Made by a program: the position numbers and the translations under genes. From Fulvimarina sp040239565 (GTDB taxonomy: Bacteria; Pseudomonadota; Alphaproteobacteria; Rhizobiales; Rhizobiaceae), in the NCBI RefSeq assembly GCF_040239565.1, contig NZ_JBEHWS010000013.1:59555-123554 (forward strand): 64,000 nt of DNA, read 5' to 3'. Of this stretch, positions 16,607 through 27,600 are shown one piece after another (within the stretch, counting starts at the first letter, position 1; every line of letters starts with the position of its first letter). Under the pieces are notes generated by a model, which made no database searches, was not told the origin of the DNA, and was given only the letters and a program-made list of their open reading frames with translations.

Positions 16607-18904
16607 TTGATATTCGTCGATGCCGGCCTAGAAGCAGAGCGGCCAAACGGGGATGCCGGAGTGCAGCATTTGTCAGCTACCGAAAGCGTCGGTTTGAAGC
16701 GCGAGAATGACTCCATCATCGCCAGGCTCGAGCGTCGCTGCGTTGAAACGCCTGCTATGATCGGCCTGCGCTTTTACGAGGATGACTCGACGCCCTTCGA
16801 TCAGGCGGTTCCCACCAGTTGGAGCTGGCGGGAGCTTGCCAATCGGGCCAAACAGGTCGCCCGGCAGATCACGACGAACGGTCTCTCAAGGAAGGGGTCG
16901 AGACTGCTGGTAGTCTATCCGCCCGGTTTGCCTTTTCTCGCGGCCTTTCTCGGGTGCTTGTACGCCGGCGCCATCGCCGTGCCCGTCCCCGCGCCCCGGC
17001 GGACGGATGGCATCAGTCGCTGGCTTCACATCGCACGGGATGCGGGCATATCGGGTATCCTGTGCGCAGACGATCTGCTCGAGACGCTCCGCCCATTGCA
17101 GCAGGCCATCGGGCACGGCTTTTGTCTGGCGCCGGAGGGAGCCGAGAGCTCAAACTCTTGCGGCCCGGTGAACGTAGAACTGGCCTTCACCGCGCCCGAA
17201 GGCCACGAAATCGCGTTTCTGCAATATACGTCGGGCTCCACCAGCGAGCCCAAAGGGGTCATGGTGACCCATGGCAATCTGATCGCGAATCTCGAACAGA
17301 TGGCAATTGCCGCTCGATATGGTTCCAGTGACCGTGCGGCCTGCTGGCTACCCCATTATCACGACATGGGTTTGATCGACGGGCTGCTCGCCCCGATCTA
17401 TAATGGCTTTCCCGCATGGCTGATGGCGCCGGCCTCCTTCCTGCGGCGGCCGATCAGATTTCTTCATCTGGTCACTCATGCCCGGGCCACCGTGATCGGC
17501 GGCCCCAATTTCGCCTATCAGCATTGCGCCGACAAATTCACGGCAAAGGCTGCCGCTGGGCTCGATCTGTCTTCCTTGCGCATAACCTATAGCGGCGCCG
17601 AACCGGTCCGCCCCGATACGCTGCGTCAGTTCACATCGACCTTCGAGCCCTTCGGTTTCCGCTGGCAATCCTTCTATTGCTGCTACGGCCAGGCGGAGGC
17701 AACGCTGTTCCAGGCCGGCAATCGGCCCGAGGAACCGCCGATCGTCCGATCCATGCGCCGCGCCGATCTTGCAACCGGACGACGGCTTGTCGAAGCGCCT
17801 TCCGATACGCCCGCTGAAGACCGCGTGGAACTGGCAGCCTGCGGGCGTCCCGCCAAAGGCCTCGAAATGGCGCTCGTCGATCCCGAAACGCTGAAGCGCG
17901 TCGATAAGGGCACTGTCGCGGAAATATGGATCAAAGGGCCCAATGTCTCGCCGGGCTATTGGGGCCGCTCGCGACTGAATGCCGAGACATTCGACCAGCA
18001 CCTGGAGGGATCGGGCGGCTGGCGGCGAACCGGGGATCTGGGTGCCATGATCGAGGACCAGATCTATATCGTCGGGCGATTGAAAGACCTCATCATCATT
18101 CGAGGCCAGAACTATTTCCCCGAAGACATCGAGCAGACCGTCTTTTCCTGCCATCCGGGGCTGGCGCAGGGACGCGCCGGCGTCTTCGGCCTCGAAATCG
18201 ACGGCACGGAACAGGTGGGGGTCGTTTGCGAATTGACGCGCGAAGGTCTGCGCGGCCTGGATGAAGACGAGGTCTTCCGGACCATTCGCGCCGCCGTCTC
18301 GCGTGGACACAATCTGAAACTGGCCGCGATCGCCTTGATACGACCCGGCAATCTGCCACGCACGCCGAGCGGCAAGGTTCGTCGTTTTGCCTGTCGCGAC
18401 GGCCTCGTGAAGGGAGAGCTGCGAACCGTGGCGGAGTGGAAAGCCCGCCCGCAGGCCAAGCTTGTCGCCCCCGCCATGACGATTCAGGCTGGCTGGAAGG
18501 AGCGCTTGCGGCAAGAGCCCCCGACGCGCCGCAAGCAGACGCTGCGCCAGCTTCTGCGGGAAGAAATCGCCATTCTCGCGAGGCTTCCGACCGAAAATCT
18601 CCCCGATGTTTCGACGGGTTTTTTCGATCTCGGCATGGACTCCCTTGCGCTGGTCAATCTCTCGGCGTCTGTCGAGCGCGAACTCGAAATCGAGACCCAC
18701 GATACGATGATTTTCGAGTTTCCGACGATCAAGGCACTCGCCGACCATCTGCTGGGACAGATCGATCTCGGTGAGACACAGGTTCGCGCCGAACCGAGCC
18801 AGACGTCACACGCCAGCAAGCCAGCGCTCGAACCAGGCGCCGACAACGCGCTCGCATCCGAAGCGGAAGCGCTTCGATCGCTGCTCGCCGCGACGGGACA
18901 CTGA
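16607..18904 (+). CDS. Fatty-acyl-AMP ligase fused to acyl carrier domain (loading enzyme)
   Basis: About 765 aa. It activates a carboxylic acid, usually a fatty acid, as acyl-AMP and loads it onto its own carrier to start the assembly line. FAAL hallmarks: QYTSGSTSEPKG near residue 206, WLPHYHDMGLIDG near 248 and RLKDLIIIRGQNYFPEDIE near 489. The C-terminal carrier has DLGMDSLALVNL near 676. The start is uncertain: the longest reading begins at a TTG (16607), while a GTG at 16661 has a GGGG stretch about 9 bp upstream and fits the usual family N-terminus. First gene of the rightward operon, 35 bp before the PKS, under the iron-box promoter. The acid could also be aromatic or short; the sequence does not settle chain length. 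Confidence 0.95.
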   Translation: MIFVDAGLEAERPNGDAGVQHLSATESVGLKRENDSIIARLERRCVETPAMIGLRFYEDDSTPFDQAVPTSWSWRELANRAKQVARQITTNGLSRKGSRLLVVYPPGLPFLAAFLGCLYAGAIAVPVPAPRRTDGISRWLHIARDAGISGILCADDLLETLRPLQQAIGHGFCLAPEGAESSNSCGPVNVELAFTAPEGHEIAFLQYTSGSTSEPKGVMVTHGNLIANLEQMAIAARYGSSDRAACWLPHYHDMGLIDGLLAPIYNGFPAWLMAPASFLRRPIRFLHLVTHARATVIGGPNFAYQHCADKFTAKAAAGLDLSSLRITYSGAEPVRPDTLRQFTSTFEPFGFRWQSFYCCYGQAEATLFQAGNRPEEPPIVRSMRRADLATGRRLVEAPSDTPAEDRVELAACGRPAKGLEMALVDPETLKRVDKGTVAEIWIKGPNVSPGYWGRSRLNAETFDQHLEGSGGWRRTGDLGAMIEDQIYIVGRLKDLIIIRGQNYFPEDIEQTVFSCHPGLAQGRAGVFGLEIDGTEQVGVVCELTREGLRGLDEDEVFRTIRAAVSRGHNLKLAAIALIRPGNLPRTPSGKVRRFACRDGLVKGELRTVAEWKARPQAKLVAPAMTIQAGWKERLRQEPPTRRKQTLRQLLREEIAILARLPTENLPDVSTGFFDLGMDSLALVNLSASVERELEIETHDTMIFEFPTIKALADHLLGQIDLGETQVRAEPSQTSHASKPALEPGADNALASEAEALRSLLAATGH

Positions 18905-18939
18905 CGGAACCGGCCGAGCGAGAAACAACGGATCCCGAT

Positions 18940-21900
18940 ATGCGTAACGTTGATGCCAACAAGCCGGCCGAGGGCGACCTCGACCAGGCCGCTATGACCG
19001 ACCTCCTCGCGAGCGCGCGTGCGCGCATCGAGGAGCTTCAGAATGAGCGGGAGGAGAAGGTCGCGATCATCGGAATGGCCGGGCGTTTCCCCGGCGCCGA
19101 GGATATCGACGCCTTCTGGCGGCTCCTGGATGCGGGGCAATGCGGCCTGCGAAGCTTGAGCGTTGCGGAACTCCAGGAAGCGGGTGTCGACGCCATTCAG
19201 GGCGAACGCGGCGAGTATGTTCCGGTCTGGGGTGGGTTCGACGACCCGACCGGCTTCGACGCTGAATTCTTCGGCTATTCACCGCGCGATGCAGCGCTGC
19301 TCGACCCGCAGCAGCGCGTCTTTCTGGAATGCGCCTATCACGCATTGGAGCATTCGGGGCATGGCGGCCGCGATACAAAGGATCGGGTCGGTGTTTTCGC
19401 TGCGGGTTCGCTGAACAGCTATTTCGCCAACGTCGCCATGGATGCGTCGCACAACGGCGCAGTCGATCCCCTGCATGCCGGGCTCAGCAATGTCGGCGGC
19501 ATGATGGCGTCTAGAGTTGCCTATCATCTCGATCTGCGCGGACCGAGCGTCGGCATTCAGGCAACGTGCTCAAGCGCGCTGGTCGCGGTGCATCTGTCGA
19601 TGCGGGCGCTACTGGCGCGAGAAACCGACATCGCGATTGCCGGTGCCGCCTCGGTGCTGACGCCACGGCCAATCGGCTACACACATTCCGCCGGCGGCAT
19701 CGCTGCCTCTGACGGCACATGCCGGCCGTTCGACGCCGCCGCCGGAGGCACGGTGTTCACCAACGGCGTCGGGGCACTCGTTCTCAAACGGCTCGGAGAT
19801 GCGACGAAGGACGGCGACACGATCTATGCCATCATCCGCGGCTCGGCGATCGGCAATGACGGTTCGGCCAAGGTGGGCGTCACCGCCCCAAGCGTCAGCG
19901 GTCAGGCAGCCGTACTTCAATCGGCTTTAGAGACCGCGGCGATCGACCCAGCAAGCATCGATTATTTCGAAGCGCATGGCACGGGAACGGCTCTCGGCGA
20001 CCCTATCGAGATCGATGCCCTGAACCGCATATACGGCAAGGCCTTTATGTCTGCAGGGCGGACATGCGCCATCGGTTCGGTGAAGGGCAATCTAGGCCAT
20101 ATGGACGCCGCCGCCGGAATGGGTGGCATCATCAAGGCGATCCTCGCGATGCAGAACGGAAAAATTCCGCCGAGCATCAATTTCGACCGCCCGAACCCGC
20201 GCTGCCGTTTCGATGCCGGGCCTTTTCGCGTCGCTAAGGAGGCGCTCGACTGGCCGGAGACGGACGATCGCCCCAGACGGGCCGCCATCAGCGCTTTCGG
20301 CATGGGCGGCGCCAACGCCCATCTCATCATCGAGCAAGGTTCCAGGCCAGCCGGTGCCGGTCCTCTCGACGCTGCGGATATCCCGGTTCTCCTGCCTCTG
20401 TCGGCCCGTAATCCAGAAGCGCTCGAGATTATGCGTCACGACCTCGCGACACACCTCGAAGGCAGCTCGGCACCCGCACTTGCGGACGCTGCCTACACGT
20501 TGCAGACCGGGCGCCGAGACATGCCACATCGCCTGGCGGTCCTCGCGCGTCAGCCTCGACAAGCCATTGAGGCTCTGAGAGCCGGAGAGGCCCCGACACT
20601 CGTCAGCGGCCAGCCACTTTCCGGCGAGCCGAGCCTGATTTTTCTGTTTCCAGGTCAGGGCGTTCAGTATCGCGGGATAGCGGGTGGTCTTTTTAGGAGC
20701 GAACCGGTTTTTCGCGAGGCGTTGGAGGCCTGTCTCGATCTTGCGCCGAACGAGCTCGATCTGCGCGCTCTGCTTCTCTCGCCAGATGAAGCTGATCCCC
20801 ATGCGCCGGAACGAACGCAGGCAACGCAGCCTGCCCTTTTCGCATTCGAATACGCTCTTGCCCGAATGCTCTGCGAGAAAGGGCTCGCGCCGCGCGCGCT
20901 TCTCGGTCACAGTATCGGGGAATACGCTGCCGCCTGCCTCGCAGGCGTCTTCACCCTCGAAGATGCCATGCATGTCGTCTGCGAGCGCGGACGGCTCATG
21001 CAGTCCTGCGAACCCGGCAGCATGCTTTCGGTCGCGCTTACCCCTGCAGAAGCGCAGAATATCGTCTCGCAGGACGTGGAGCTTGCGGCAATCAATGGGC
21101 CGCGCAGCTGCGTCCTCGCAGGCACCAAGGACGCGATCGCAAAACTTGCCGATCAATTCGACCGAAGCGGCCTCGGGTGTCGCCTTCTAAGAACATCTCA
21201 CGCCTTTCATAGCTTTATGATGGAGCCGGTCGCCGAGGAGTTCGCAAAGGTTCTTGCGACCGTGGCGCTCAACAGGCCGCAGCGCGACATCGTTTCCAAT
21301 GTCACGGGAAACTGGCTGACTGACGAGCAGGCTACCGATCCCGCATACTGGGTCGAGCAGATGCGCAGGCCGGTGCAGTTCGGGCCGGGCATTGCAAGTC
21401 TGATGACACTCGACAGTCCGGTCTTTCTGGAGTGCGGACCGGGATCGACACTGACCCGTCTCGCACATCAGCAGTCAGTCGAAAACAGCCGCGCATTTGC
21501 CGTGATACCGGAGGCACAAAGCTCCGCAGACACATCGGACGGCATCAGACTGGCGCTCGGAGCGCTCTGGACCGCCGGGCTCGATATAGACTGGGCAAGA
21601 GTACAGACGATCGAACGGCCGCGCCGTGTCGGTCTCCCCGGCTATCCCTTCCAGCGAAGATCGCACTGGATTGCACCACCGACCCACAAGATGGACGGCA
21701 CGCACCTCGGCGATGCTGCGGTGGACGGATCATTGCGGCTCAAACGTCCGCGGGATTGGTTCAGTCAGCCGGTCTGGTCGCGAAAAACAGTACCCGCCCC
21801 CTGCGCGAGGCGTAAATCGAAGCGATGGTTGCTCATCAACGCTTCGGATGTGACGCAGGCAGCCGGCGAATTTCCTGCCGGGGTGGAGACAATCGCTGTC

Positions 21901-23577
21901 GAGCGTGGGCAGGAATTCGCTGCTCTCAGCGGCGGCTATGTTCTCGATTTTCATAACGCCGACCACTACCGAAGCCTTTTCGCCGATCTCGCCGCGCGAG
22001 ACTCGATGCCCGATCAGATCGTATGCGCAGCCGGTCTTGCTGACGGAGAGGCCGATGCGGCGATGCGATCGGCGATCGCGCTTGGGCAGGCGCTGGCCGG
22101 ACTGGACGACGCGCCCGGTGTCCTGACGATCGTCGGCTCTCACATGCATCGCGTGATCGGCAACGAAGAGACCGATCCGCGTATGGCGGGGCTTCCCGCC
22201 AGCCTGATTGCATTGTCGCAGGAGATTGGCCCGGTCGAATGCCGCAGTCTCGATCTTGCCGACAGGCAATGGCCGGTGGCGGGGCTTGCCGGCTATTTGG
22301 CCTCCCCTTTTGACGACAGGCTCCGAGTTGCTGCCCTTCGCAATTCCTATCTCTGGGTGGCGGGGCATGAAGCAATGCCGCTCGAAGTGCCGGAAACGGT
22401 GCCGGCTCTGCAAAAGGGGGCGACCTATCTCGTCGCGGGCGACGTCAGCGAAGGGCTGGGCATGGTCTATGCCCGCGCCATCGTTCGGGATCTTCAAGGA
22501 AAAGCGATTATCGTCACGCGGCCGGGACTTCCCGCCCCTTCGGAATGGGAAGGCTGGCTGGCCACACATACGCCGCACGAGCCCATCTGCCGTCTGATCC
22601 GCTCGCTTCGTCAGTTGGGTAACCCGGGAGAGGATTTCCTGGTCTTGAGCGGCGCGCTCGACGATGCTGACTGGCTGAAGGCGTCACTTTCCGAAGCGCA
22701 GGCTGCGTTCGGCTCCATCCAGGGCGTCTTCGAATGCTTCGCCATGGGCGATGCCTTCCATTGTCCGCTTGGCGAGCTCGACGCCGAGCGACTGGCAGCG
22801 CCCTGGCGCGCGAAGGCCGGTGCGATCAGCGCTCTTTCGGCCGCGCTCGAAGGGCTCCAGCCGCAGTTCGTTCTGGTGCAATCCTCCCTGTCGACACTGG
22901 TCGGTGGTCCCGGCCTTGTCGCCTATGCCGGTGCCAACGGATTTCTCGATGCGTTCGTGGAAGCGCGGACCGGTAGAAACAAGCCGGTCTGGCAGGCGAT
23001 CAACTGGGACCATTACAGGCCTGACGAACTGGACCGGGAAGCTGCCGGCGGCTTTTACGCCAACGCGCTCGACAGCGACGAGGTCTGGCGCTCGACGCAG
23101 GCCGTCCTGGCCAACCCGCATGTCGCTCGCGCCATCGTCTCGCCCTTTGCACTTGCAGCGAGGATCAAGGACGCGATTGGTCCACAAACCCCGGCAACCG
23201 TATCGACCGTCACGACACCCGCGCCGGCCTCGCGCCCGTCGGGTAAGCCCTTTGTCGCGCCCGGTGACGAGATTGAAGTCAGCGTTGCGAAGGTCATGGG
23301 CGAGTTGCTCGGGATCGAGAAGGTCGGTGCCGACGACAACTTCTTTGAACTTGGCGGGCATTCCCTGCTCGCGATTCAGGTCGTCACCCGCCTTCGCAAC
23401 GAATTCGGTATCGATCTGCCGATGCGCGCGCTTCTGTTCGAGGCTCCGACTGTGAGCGGAATCGCCTCGGTCCTGCGCGAAGCGGTGAACGCGGACGCGC
23501 GCGAGGCTGCAGAGATTTCCAGCCTGCTCGACGAAATCGAAGAGTCCTCCGCGACCGCCCGCACCGAGCTCAATTGA
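18940..23577 (+). CDS. Type I polyketide synthase module KS-AT-KR-ACP
   Basis: 1,545 aa, receiving the acyl chain from the FAAL carrier. A short N-terminal helix (about 10-40) is followed by KS about 43-470 (cysteine in QATCSSALV near 209; HGTGTALGD; KGNLGHMD). AT follows with FPGQG near 570, GHSIGE near 657 and HAFH, indicating malonyl-CoA. The KR-like region about 1160-1400 keeps Ser (QSSLSTL near 1315), Tyr and Asn (YAGAN), but its cofactor loop is GDVSEGLG, one residue longer than usual, as in the PKS at 3662-8068. The carrier has LGGHSLLAIQVV near 1472, then an acidic docking tail SSLLDEIEESS. It begins 35 bp after the FAAL gene and ends 13 bp before the flavin monooxygenase. Domain calls are firm; ketoreduction is uncertain. 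Confidence 0.96.
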   Translation: MRNVDANKPAEGDLDQAAMTDLLASARARIEELQNEREEKVAIIGMAGRFPGAEDIDAFWRLLDAGQCGLRSLSVAELQEAGVDAIQGERGEYVPVWGGFDDPTGFDAEFFGYSPRDAALLDPQQRVFLECAYHALEHSGHGGRDTKDRVGVFAAGSLNSYFANVAMDASHNGAVDPLHAGLSNVGGMMASRVAYHLDLRGPSVGIQATCSSALVAVHLSMRALLARETDIAIAGAASVLTPRPIGYTHSAGGIAASDGTCRPFDAAAGGTVFTNGVGALVLKRLGDATKDGDTIYAIIRGSAIGNDGSAKVGVTAPSVSGQAAVLQSALETAAIDPASIDYFEAHGTGTALGDPIEIDALNRIYGKAFMSAGRTCAIGSVKGNLGHMDAAAGMGGIIKAILAMQNGKIPPSINFDRPNPRCRFDAGPFRVAKEALDWPETDDRPRRAAISAFGMGGANAHLIIEQGSRPAGAGPLDAADIPVLLPLSARNPEALEIMRHDLATHLEGSSAPALADAAYTLQTGRRDMPHRLAVLARQPRQAIEALRAGEAPTLVSGQPLSGEPSLIFLFPGQGVQYRGIAGGLFRSEPVFREALEACLDLAPNELDLRALLLSPDEADPHAPERTQATQPALFAFEYALARMLCEKGLAPRALLGHSIGEYAAACLAGVFTLEDAMHVVCERGRLMQSCEPGSMLSVALTPAEAQNIVSQDVELAAINGPRSCVLAGTKDAIAKLADQFDRSGLGCRLLRTSHAFHSFMMEPVAEEFAKVLATVALNRPQRDIVSNVTGNWLTDEQATDPAYWVEQMRRPVQFGPGIASLMTLDSPVFLECGPGSTLTRLAHQQSVENSRAFAVIPEAQSSADTSDGIRLALGALWTAGLDIDWARVQTIERPRRVGLPGYPFQRRSHWIAPPTHKMDGTHLGDAAVDGSLRLKRPRDWFSQPVWSRKTVPAPCARRKSKRWLLINASDVTQAAGEFPAGVETIAVERGQEFAALSGGYVLDFHNADHYRSLFADLAARDSMPDQIVCAAGLADGEADAAMRSAIALGQALAGLDDAPGVLTIVGSHMHRVIGNEETDPRMAGLPASLIALSQEIGPVECRSLDLADRQWPVAGLAGYLASPFDDRLRVAALRNSYLWVAGHEAMPLEVPETVPALQKGATYLVAGDVSEGLGMVYARAIVRDLQGKAIIVTRPGLPAPSEWEGWLATHTPHEPICRLIRSLRQLGNPGEDFLVLSGALDDADWLKASLSEAQAAFGSIQGVFECFAMGDAFHCPLGELDAERLAAPWRAKAGAISALSAALEGLQPQFVLVQSSLSTLVGGPGLVAYAGANGFLDAFVEARTGRNKPVWQAINWDHYRPDELDREAAGGFYANALDSDEVWRSTQAVLANPHVARAIVSPFALAARIKDAIGPQTPATVSTVTTPAPASRPSGKPFVAPGDEIEVSVAKVMGELLGIEKVGADDNFFELGGHSLLAIQVVTRLRNEFGIDLPMRALLFEAPTVSGIASVLREAVNADAREAAEISSLLDEIEESSATARTELN

Positions 23578-23590
23578 AGAGAGACCCCTT

Positions 23591-24658
23591 ATGAAGTTCA
23601 GTCTGTTCTACTTCGACGGCGACGGTTCTGCCCGCAAGGACGACAGCTATCGCCTCATCATCGATAGTGCGCGATATGCCGACCAGAACGGGCTCACCGC
23701 CTTATGGTCGCCCGAGCGTCACTTCCATGCGTTCGGAGGCCTTTATCCAAATCCCTGCCTGATCAATGCGGCGCTTGCGATGGTGACCGAGACAATCCAG
23801 CTTCGCACGGGCTCGATCGTCCTGCCCCTGCACCACCCGGTCCGGGTTGCGGAAGAGATCGCGGTGGTCGACAACCTGTCGGGCGGCCGCGTCGGCGTGG
23901 CGGTCGCATCGGGCTGGACCAAGAACGAATTCGTCCTCTCGCGTGAGCCGCACGGCAGTCGCCGCGGCCTGATGTGGCGCAGTTACGATCAGGTGACGAA
24001 CCTCCTTTCAGGGGAAAGCGTCAGCTTCGAGGATGCCGACGGCAATATCGTCGATGCCAAGACCCTTCCGCGCCCTGTCCAGCCGCGAATTCCATTCTGG
24101 GTGGCCAGCCAGTCGAAGGAGACCTTCATCGAGGCCGGGCGGCGTGGAATCAATGTGCTGACCGCTCTTCTCGGCGAAACGGTGGAGACGCTGAGCCCGA
24201 AGATCGCAGCCTATCGGCAGTCGCGGGAAAAGCATGGCCACGATCCGGAAACGGGCACCGTATCGATCATGGTGCATACCTATCTCGGCGCCGATGAAGC
24301 CCAGGTTCGCGCCAATGTCACCGGGCCATTCAGCGACTATCTGCGCACGCACTATCACCTTCTGGAAGGTCTCGCCCGCAGCATGGGGCTCGATCTGTCA
24401 TCAGATACATTCAACAAGGATGATATCGACAGTCTGATCGAGTTCGGCGTCGAAGGGTTTCTGAATGGGCGTTCGCTGATCGGCACGCCGGACAGCTGCG
24501 CCGAGACCGTTTCCGCGCTTTCGAATGCCGGGGTCGACGAGATCGCCTGTCTCGTCGATTTCGTGCAGGATTACGATCTGGTCATGGACGGGCTGCCGCA
24601 TCTTGTGCGGCTGCAGGAAATCTGCCGCGAACCGGTCCGTTCCGGCGAATCCGCCTGA
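23591..24658 (+). CDS. Luciferase-like flavin-dependent monooxygenase of natural-product type
   Basis: The 355-aa protein resembles the LLM subfamily specific to NRPS/PKS loci (TIGR04020 type): MKFSLFYFDGDGS, LWSPERHFHAFGGLYPNPCLI, TGSIVLPLHHPVRVAEEIAV and GRVGVAVASGWTKNEFVL. These use reduced flavin and O2 on carrier-bound intermediates. It lies between a PKS and an NRPS gene (13 and 10 bp gaps), so its substrate is probably the chain on one of those carriers. In the fabrubactin pathway a flavin monooxygenase (FbnE) is proposed to drive a Favorskii-like backbone rearrangement; whether this protein is the equivalent is inference. Simple alpha- or beta-hydroxylation, as for MupA-like enzymes, is the alternative. 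Confidence 0.93.
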   Translation: MKFSLFYFDGDGSARKDDSYRLIIDSARYADQNGLTALWSPERHFHAFGGLYPNPCLINAALAMVTETIQLRTGSIVLPLHHPVRVAEEIAVVDNLSGGRVGVAVASGWTKNEFVLSREPHGSRRGLMWRSYDQVTNLLSGESVSFEDADGNIVDAKTLPRPVQPRIPFWVASQSKETFIEAGRRGINVLTALLGETVETLSPKIAAYRQSREKHGHDPETGTVSIMVHTYLGADEAQVRANVTGPFSDYLRTHYHLLEGLARSMGLDLSSDTFNKDDIDSLIEFGVEGFLNGRSLIGTPDSCAETVSALSNAGVDEIACLVDFVQDYDLVMDGLPHLVRLQEICREPVRSGESA

Positions 24659-24668
24659 GGGTCGGGAC

Positions 24669-27600
24669 GTGTCTTCGACCGACGCAAAAACAGCGCTGCG
24701 CGATCGAATTGCGGCTCTCGATCCCTCGCAGCGCGCCGCATTCAGACGCAAGCTTGAAGAGCGCGGCATCGACTGGAACGACGTAGCGCCAAGCGGCTCA
24801 ACAGCCGAAAACCAGGCCGTTTCCAACGATCGCCCACTGACGTCCGCCCAGAGACACTTCTGGATTCAGCAGAGCCTCGATCCACAAAGTTCGGCCTACC
24901 ATGTCGCCTATCGTTGGCACTTTGACGGGCCGCTCAATCCGGGGGCGCTCGAAAAGGCATTTCTGGCGCTCGTGGAACGGCACGAGCCGCTTCGAACCTC
25001 CTTCCCGGCGATCGACGGCGTCCCGAGGCGCGAGCTTGACGCAGGCAACCGGTTTACCCTCGAATTCGTGGATCTGGAAAGCGAACCGGAACGTCTCGAG
25101 ACCGAAGCGCGCCGCGCCGCGGCCGAACCGTTCGACATGGAAAGAGGACCGCTCCTGCGTGCGCGCCTCTTTCAGCTTGGCAAGGAGAAGCACCTCCTTG
25201 CGATCACCCTCCATCACATCATCGCGGACGGCTGGTCCCGCGGTGTCATCATGCGCGAGCTAACACTAGCCTATCGCGCCTTCGTCGCAGGCAAACAGCC
25301 TCATTTCGCTCCACTTTCGCGCAGTTTTGGCGACTTTGCACTGGCCGAACGTGACTACCTCGACAGCGAGAAATTTCTGCGACAGCGCCGCTTCTGGGCA
25401 GAGCAACTCGCCGGGCTGCCCGAAATCGAACTGCCGAGCGACCGTTCCCGTCACGCCAGCGCAAATCTCGATTCGGCTACCTTTCAGCATGTCCTCGCCC
25501 CAGAGCTGAGCGCGCAAATCGATGCGCTCGCAAGCCGGCTCAAGACGACGCCTTTCATCGTAGTCGCAGCAGCGTTCAAGCTTCTGATCCATCGGTATTC
25601 CGGCCAGGACGACCTGCATCTCTCGGTTCCCGTCGCCGGACGACAGGAAGCCGATTCAGCCGCTCTGGTGGGCCTCTTTACCAATACGCTTGTTCTTCGC
25701 AGCGCTTTTTCGGCGGGGCAGAGCTTCGAGTCCTGGCTGGTGCACGTTCAGGATCGCTTTTTCGACGCGCTGGACCATCAGGAGTTTCCGTTTCCGATGC
25801 TCGCGGAGGCCGCTGGTCTGGAGAGGAGCGTGCGCGAAAGCCCCCTCACCCAGATCATGTTTCAGGTTCAGGGTGCCGGCTATCGCGAGCAGAACGCCGA
25901 AGATATCGATTTCGGCGTTTCCGGATTGCGTGTCAGGCAGGATCCCGCGCCGCTCCGTCAGACCAAGGTCGACCTGAGCTGGTATGTCATGGGACGCGAA
26001 TCCGGCTACGCGTTCCACATCGAGTACCGCACCGCTCTTTTTGATGCCTGGCGCATGGAGGCGATGGCCCGTCATTTCGATAACCTGCTCCAGTCGGTAT
26101 GCTCCGACCCGCAGGCGCCTGTCGAAACGCTCGACTATCTCTCCGGGGACGAAAGAAGGAACCTTGTCGCCGTTGCCGGCCAGGATCCCATCCCGCTTCC
26201 CGACACGACCGTCGATGTCGCCATTTCCAAAATGGCCAGACGATATCCCGATCAAGTGGCGATCCGGTGTGACGGAGAAGACTGGACCTATGAGCGGATG
26301 GAGGCCGCCGCCACAAAACTTGCACAAGCGCTGAAGAGGATGCCGGAGCCGGTGCAGGCAGGCGATTGCGTCGCCGTTTCCCTACCCGGCAAAGCCTATT
26401 CCATCGTTTCGTTTCTCGCTTTGCTGAAGATCGGCGCGATCTACCTCCCGCTCGACCCGGCTCATCCCGCCGAACGCACGGCCTATGTTCTCGAAAGGGC
26501 CGGAGCAGCGGTCATACTGACCGACGACGCCGGGATGTCCGCCGTGCATCGCTGTATCGACCCGGCAGATCTCGTTGCATCGAACAGCGATATCGGCACG
26601 ATCACGTGGCCCGATCCGGATCCGTCGCGGATCGCCTATCTCCTTTTCACCAGCGGCAGCACGGGTCGGCCAAATGGCGTGCCGATTACGCAGGAGAACC
26701 TTCTCAATCATCTGCTGGCAATGCGGAGATGCACGAGCGTCCAGCCCGGCAGCCGGATGCTGGCGATCACGACGCCGACATTCGACATCTCGATTCTCGA
26801 AATCTTGCTGCCGCTGATTGTCGGCGGAACGGTTGTTCTCTTCGGACCGGAGCTTCTGCTCGCACCTGCCAGACTGATCGACGTGATGCGTGAGGAACGC
26901 GTCACGCATGCCCAGGCGACGCCAGCCTACTGGCGCATGCTCCTCGATGCGGGATGGCAGGGGGATCGCGAGCTGATCGCTCTTTGTGGCGGCGAAGCGC
27001 TCGATCCGGCGCTGGCGGAACGCTTGCTGGAGACGACCGGCGAACTCTGGAATGTCTACGGTCCGACGGAGGCGACGATCTGGGCGAGTGCGCTGCGGAT
27101 CCAGCCCAATCACACGAAACAGAACGCCATTCCGATCGGCGGCGCGCTCGCGAATACCGAACTCTTTGTACTGGACCTCTATGGCGAGCCTGTCCCCTAC
27201 GGCGTTCCCGGCGAGCTGTTCATCGGTGGGGCCTGTCTCAGTCCCGGCTACTGGAAAAACCCGGCCCTGACGGCTGCCCGCTTCGTTCCAGATCCCTTCG
27301 GCGCTGACGAATATCGCGGCTCGCGGCTCTACAAGACCGGCGACAAGGTGGTTCGCCGGTCGGAGGAGGAGATCGCCTTCATCGGCCGCACCGATTTTCA
27401 GGTCAAGCTGCGTGGACACCGCATCGAGACCGGAGAAATCGAAAGCCGCCTACTTGCCGAAGATGGCGTCGAGCAAGCGATCGTCACGCTCGATGCAGCC
27501 AATGAGAGACTGGTGGCATATCTGTGTGTTGGAACAGGCGATCTCGAAGACAGACCGGAGACCGAGCGCCGACTGCGTCGTGCGATGCAGCGGCAGCTGC

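Noticed and set aside
17348..18748. 466-codon minus-strand ORF opposite the acyl-AMP ligase
   Set aside because: Shadow frame; the plus strand encodes a full FAAL with all motifs.
20092..21156. 354-codon minus-strand ORF opposite the second PKS
   Set aside because: Shadow frame without recognisable domain; the plus frame carries KS and AT active sites.
24525..24668. Longer N-terminus of the first glycine NRPS inside the monooxygenase gene
   Set aside because: The monooxygenase frame is complete to 24658 and the GTG at 24669 has its own ribosome site.
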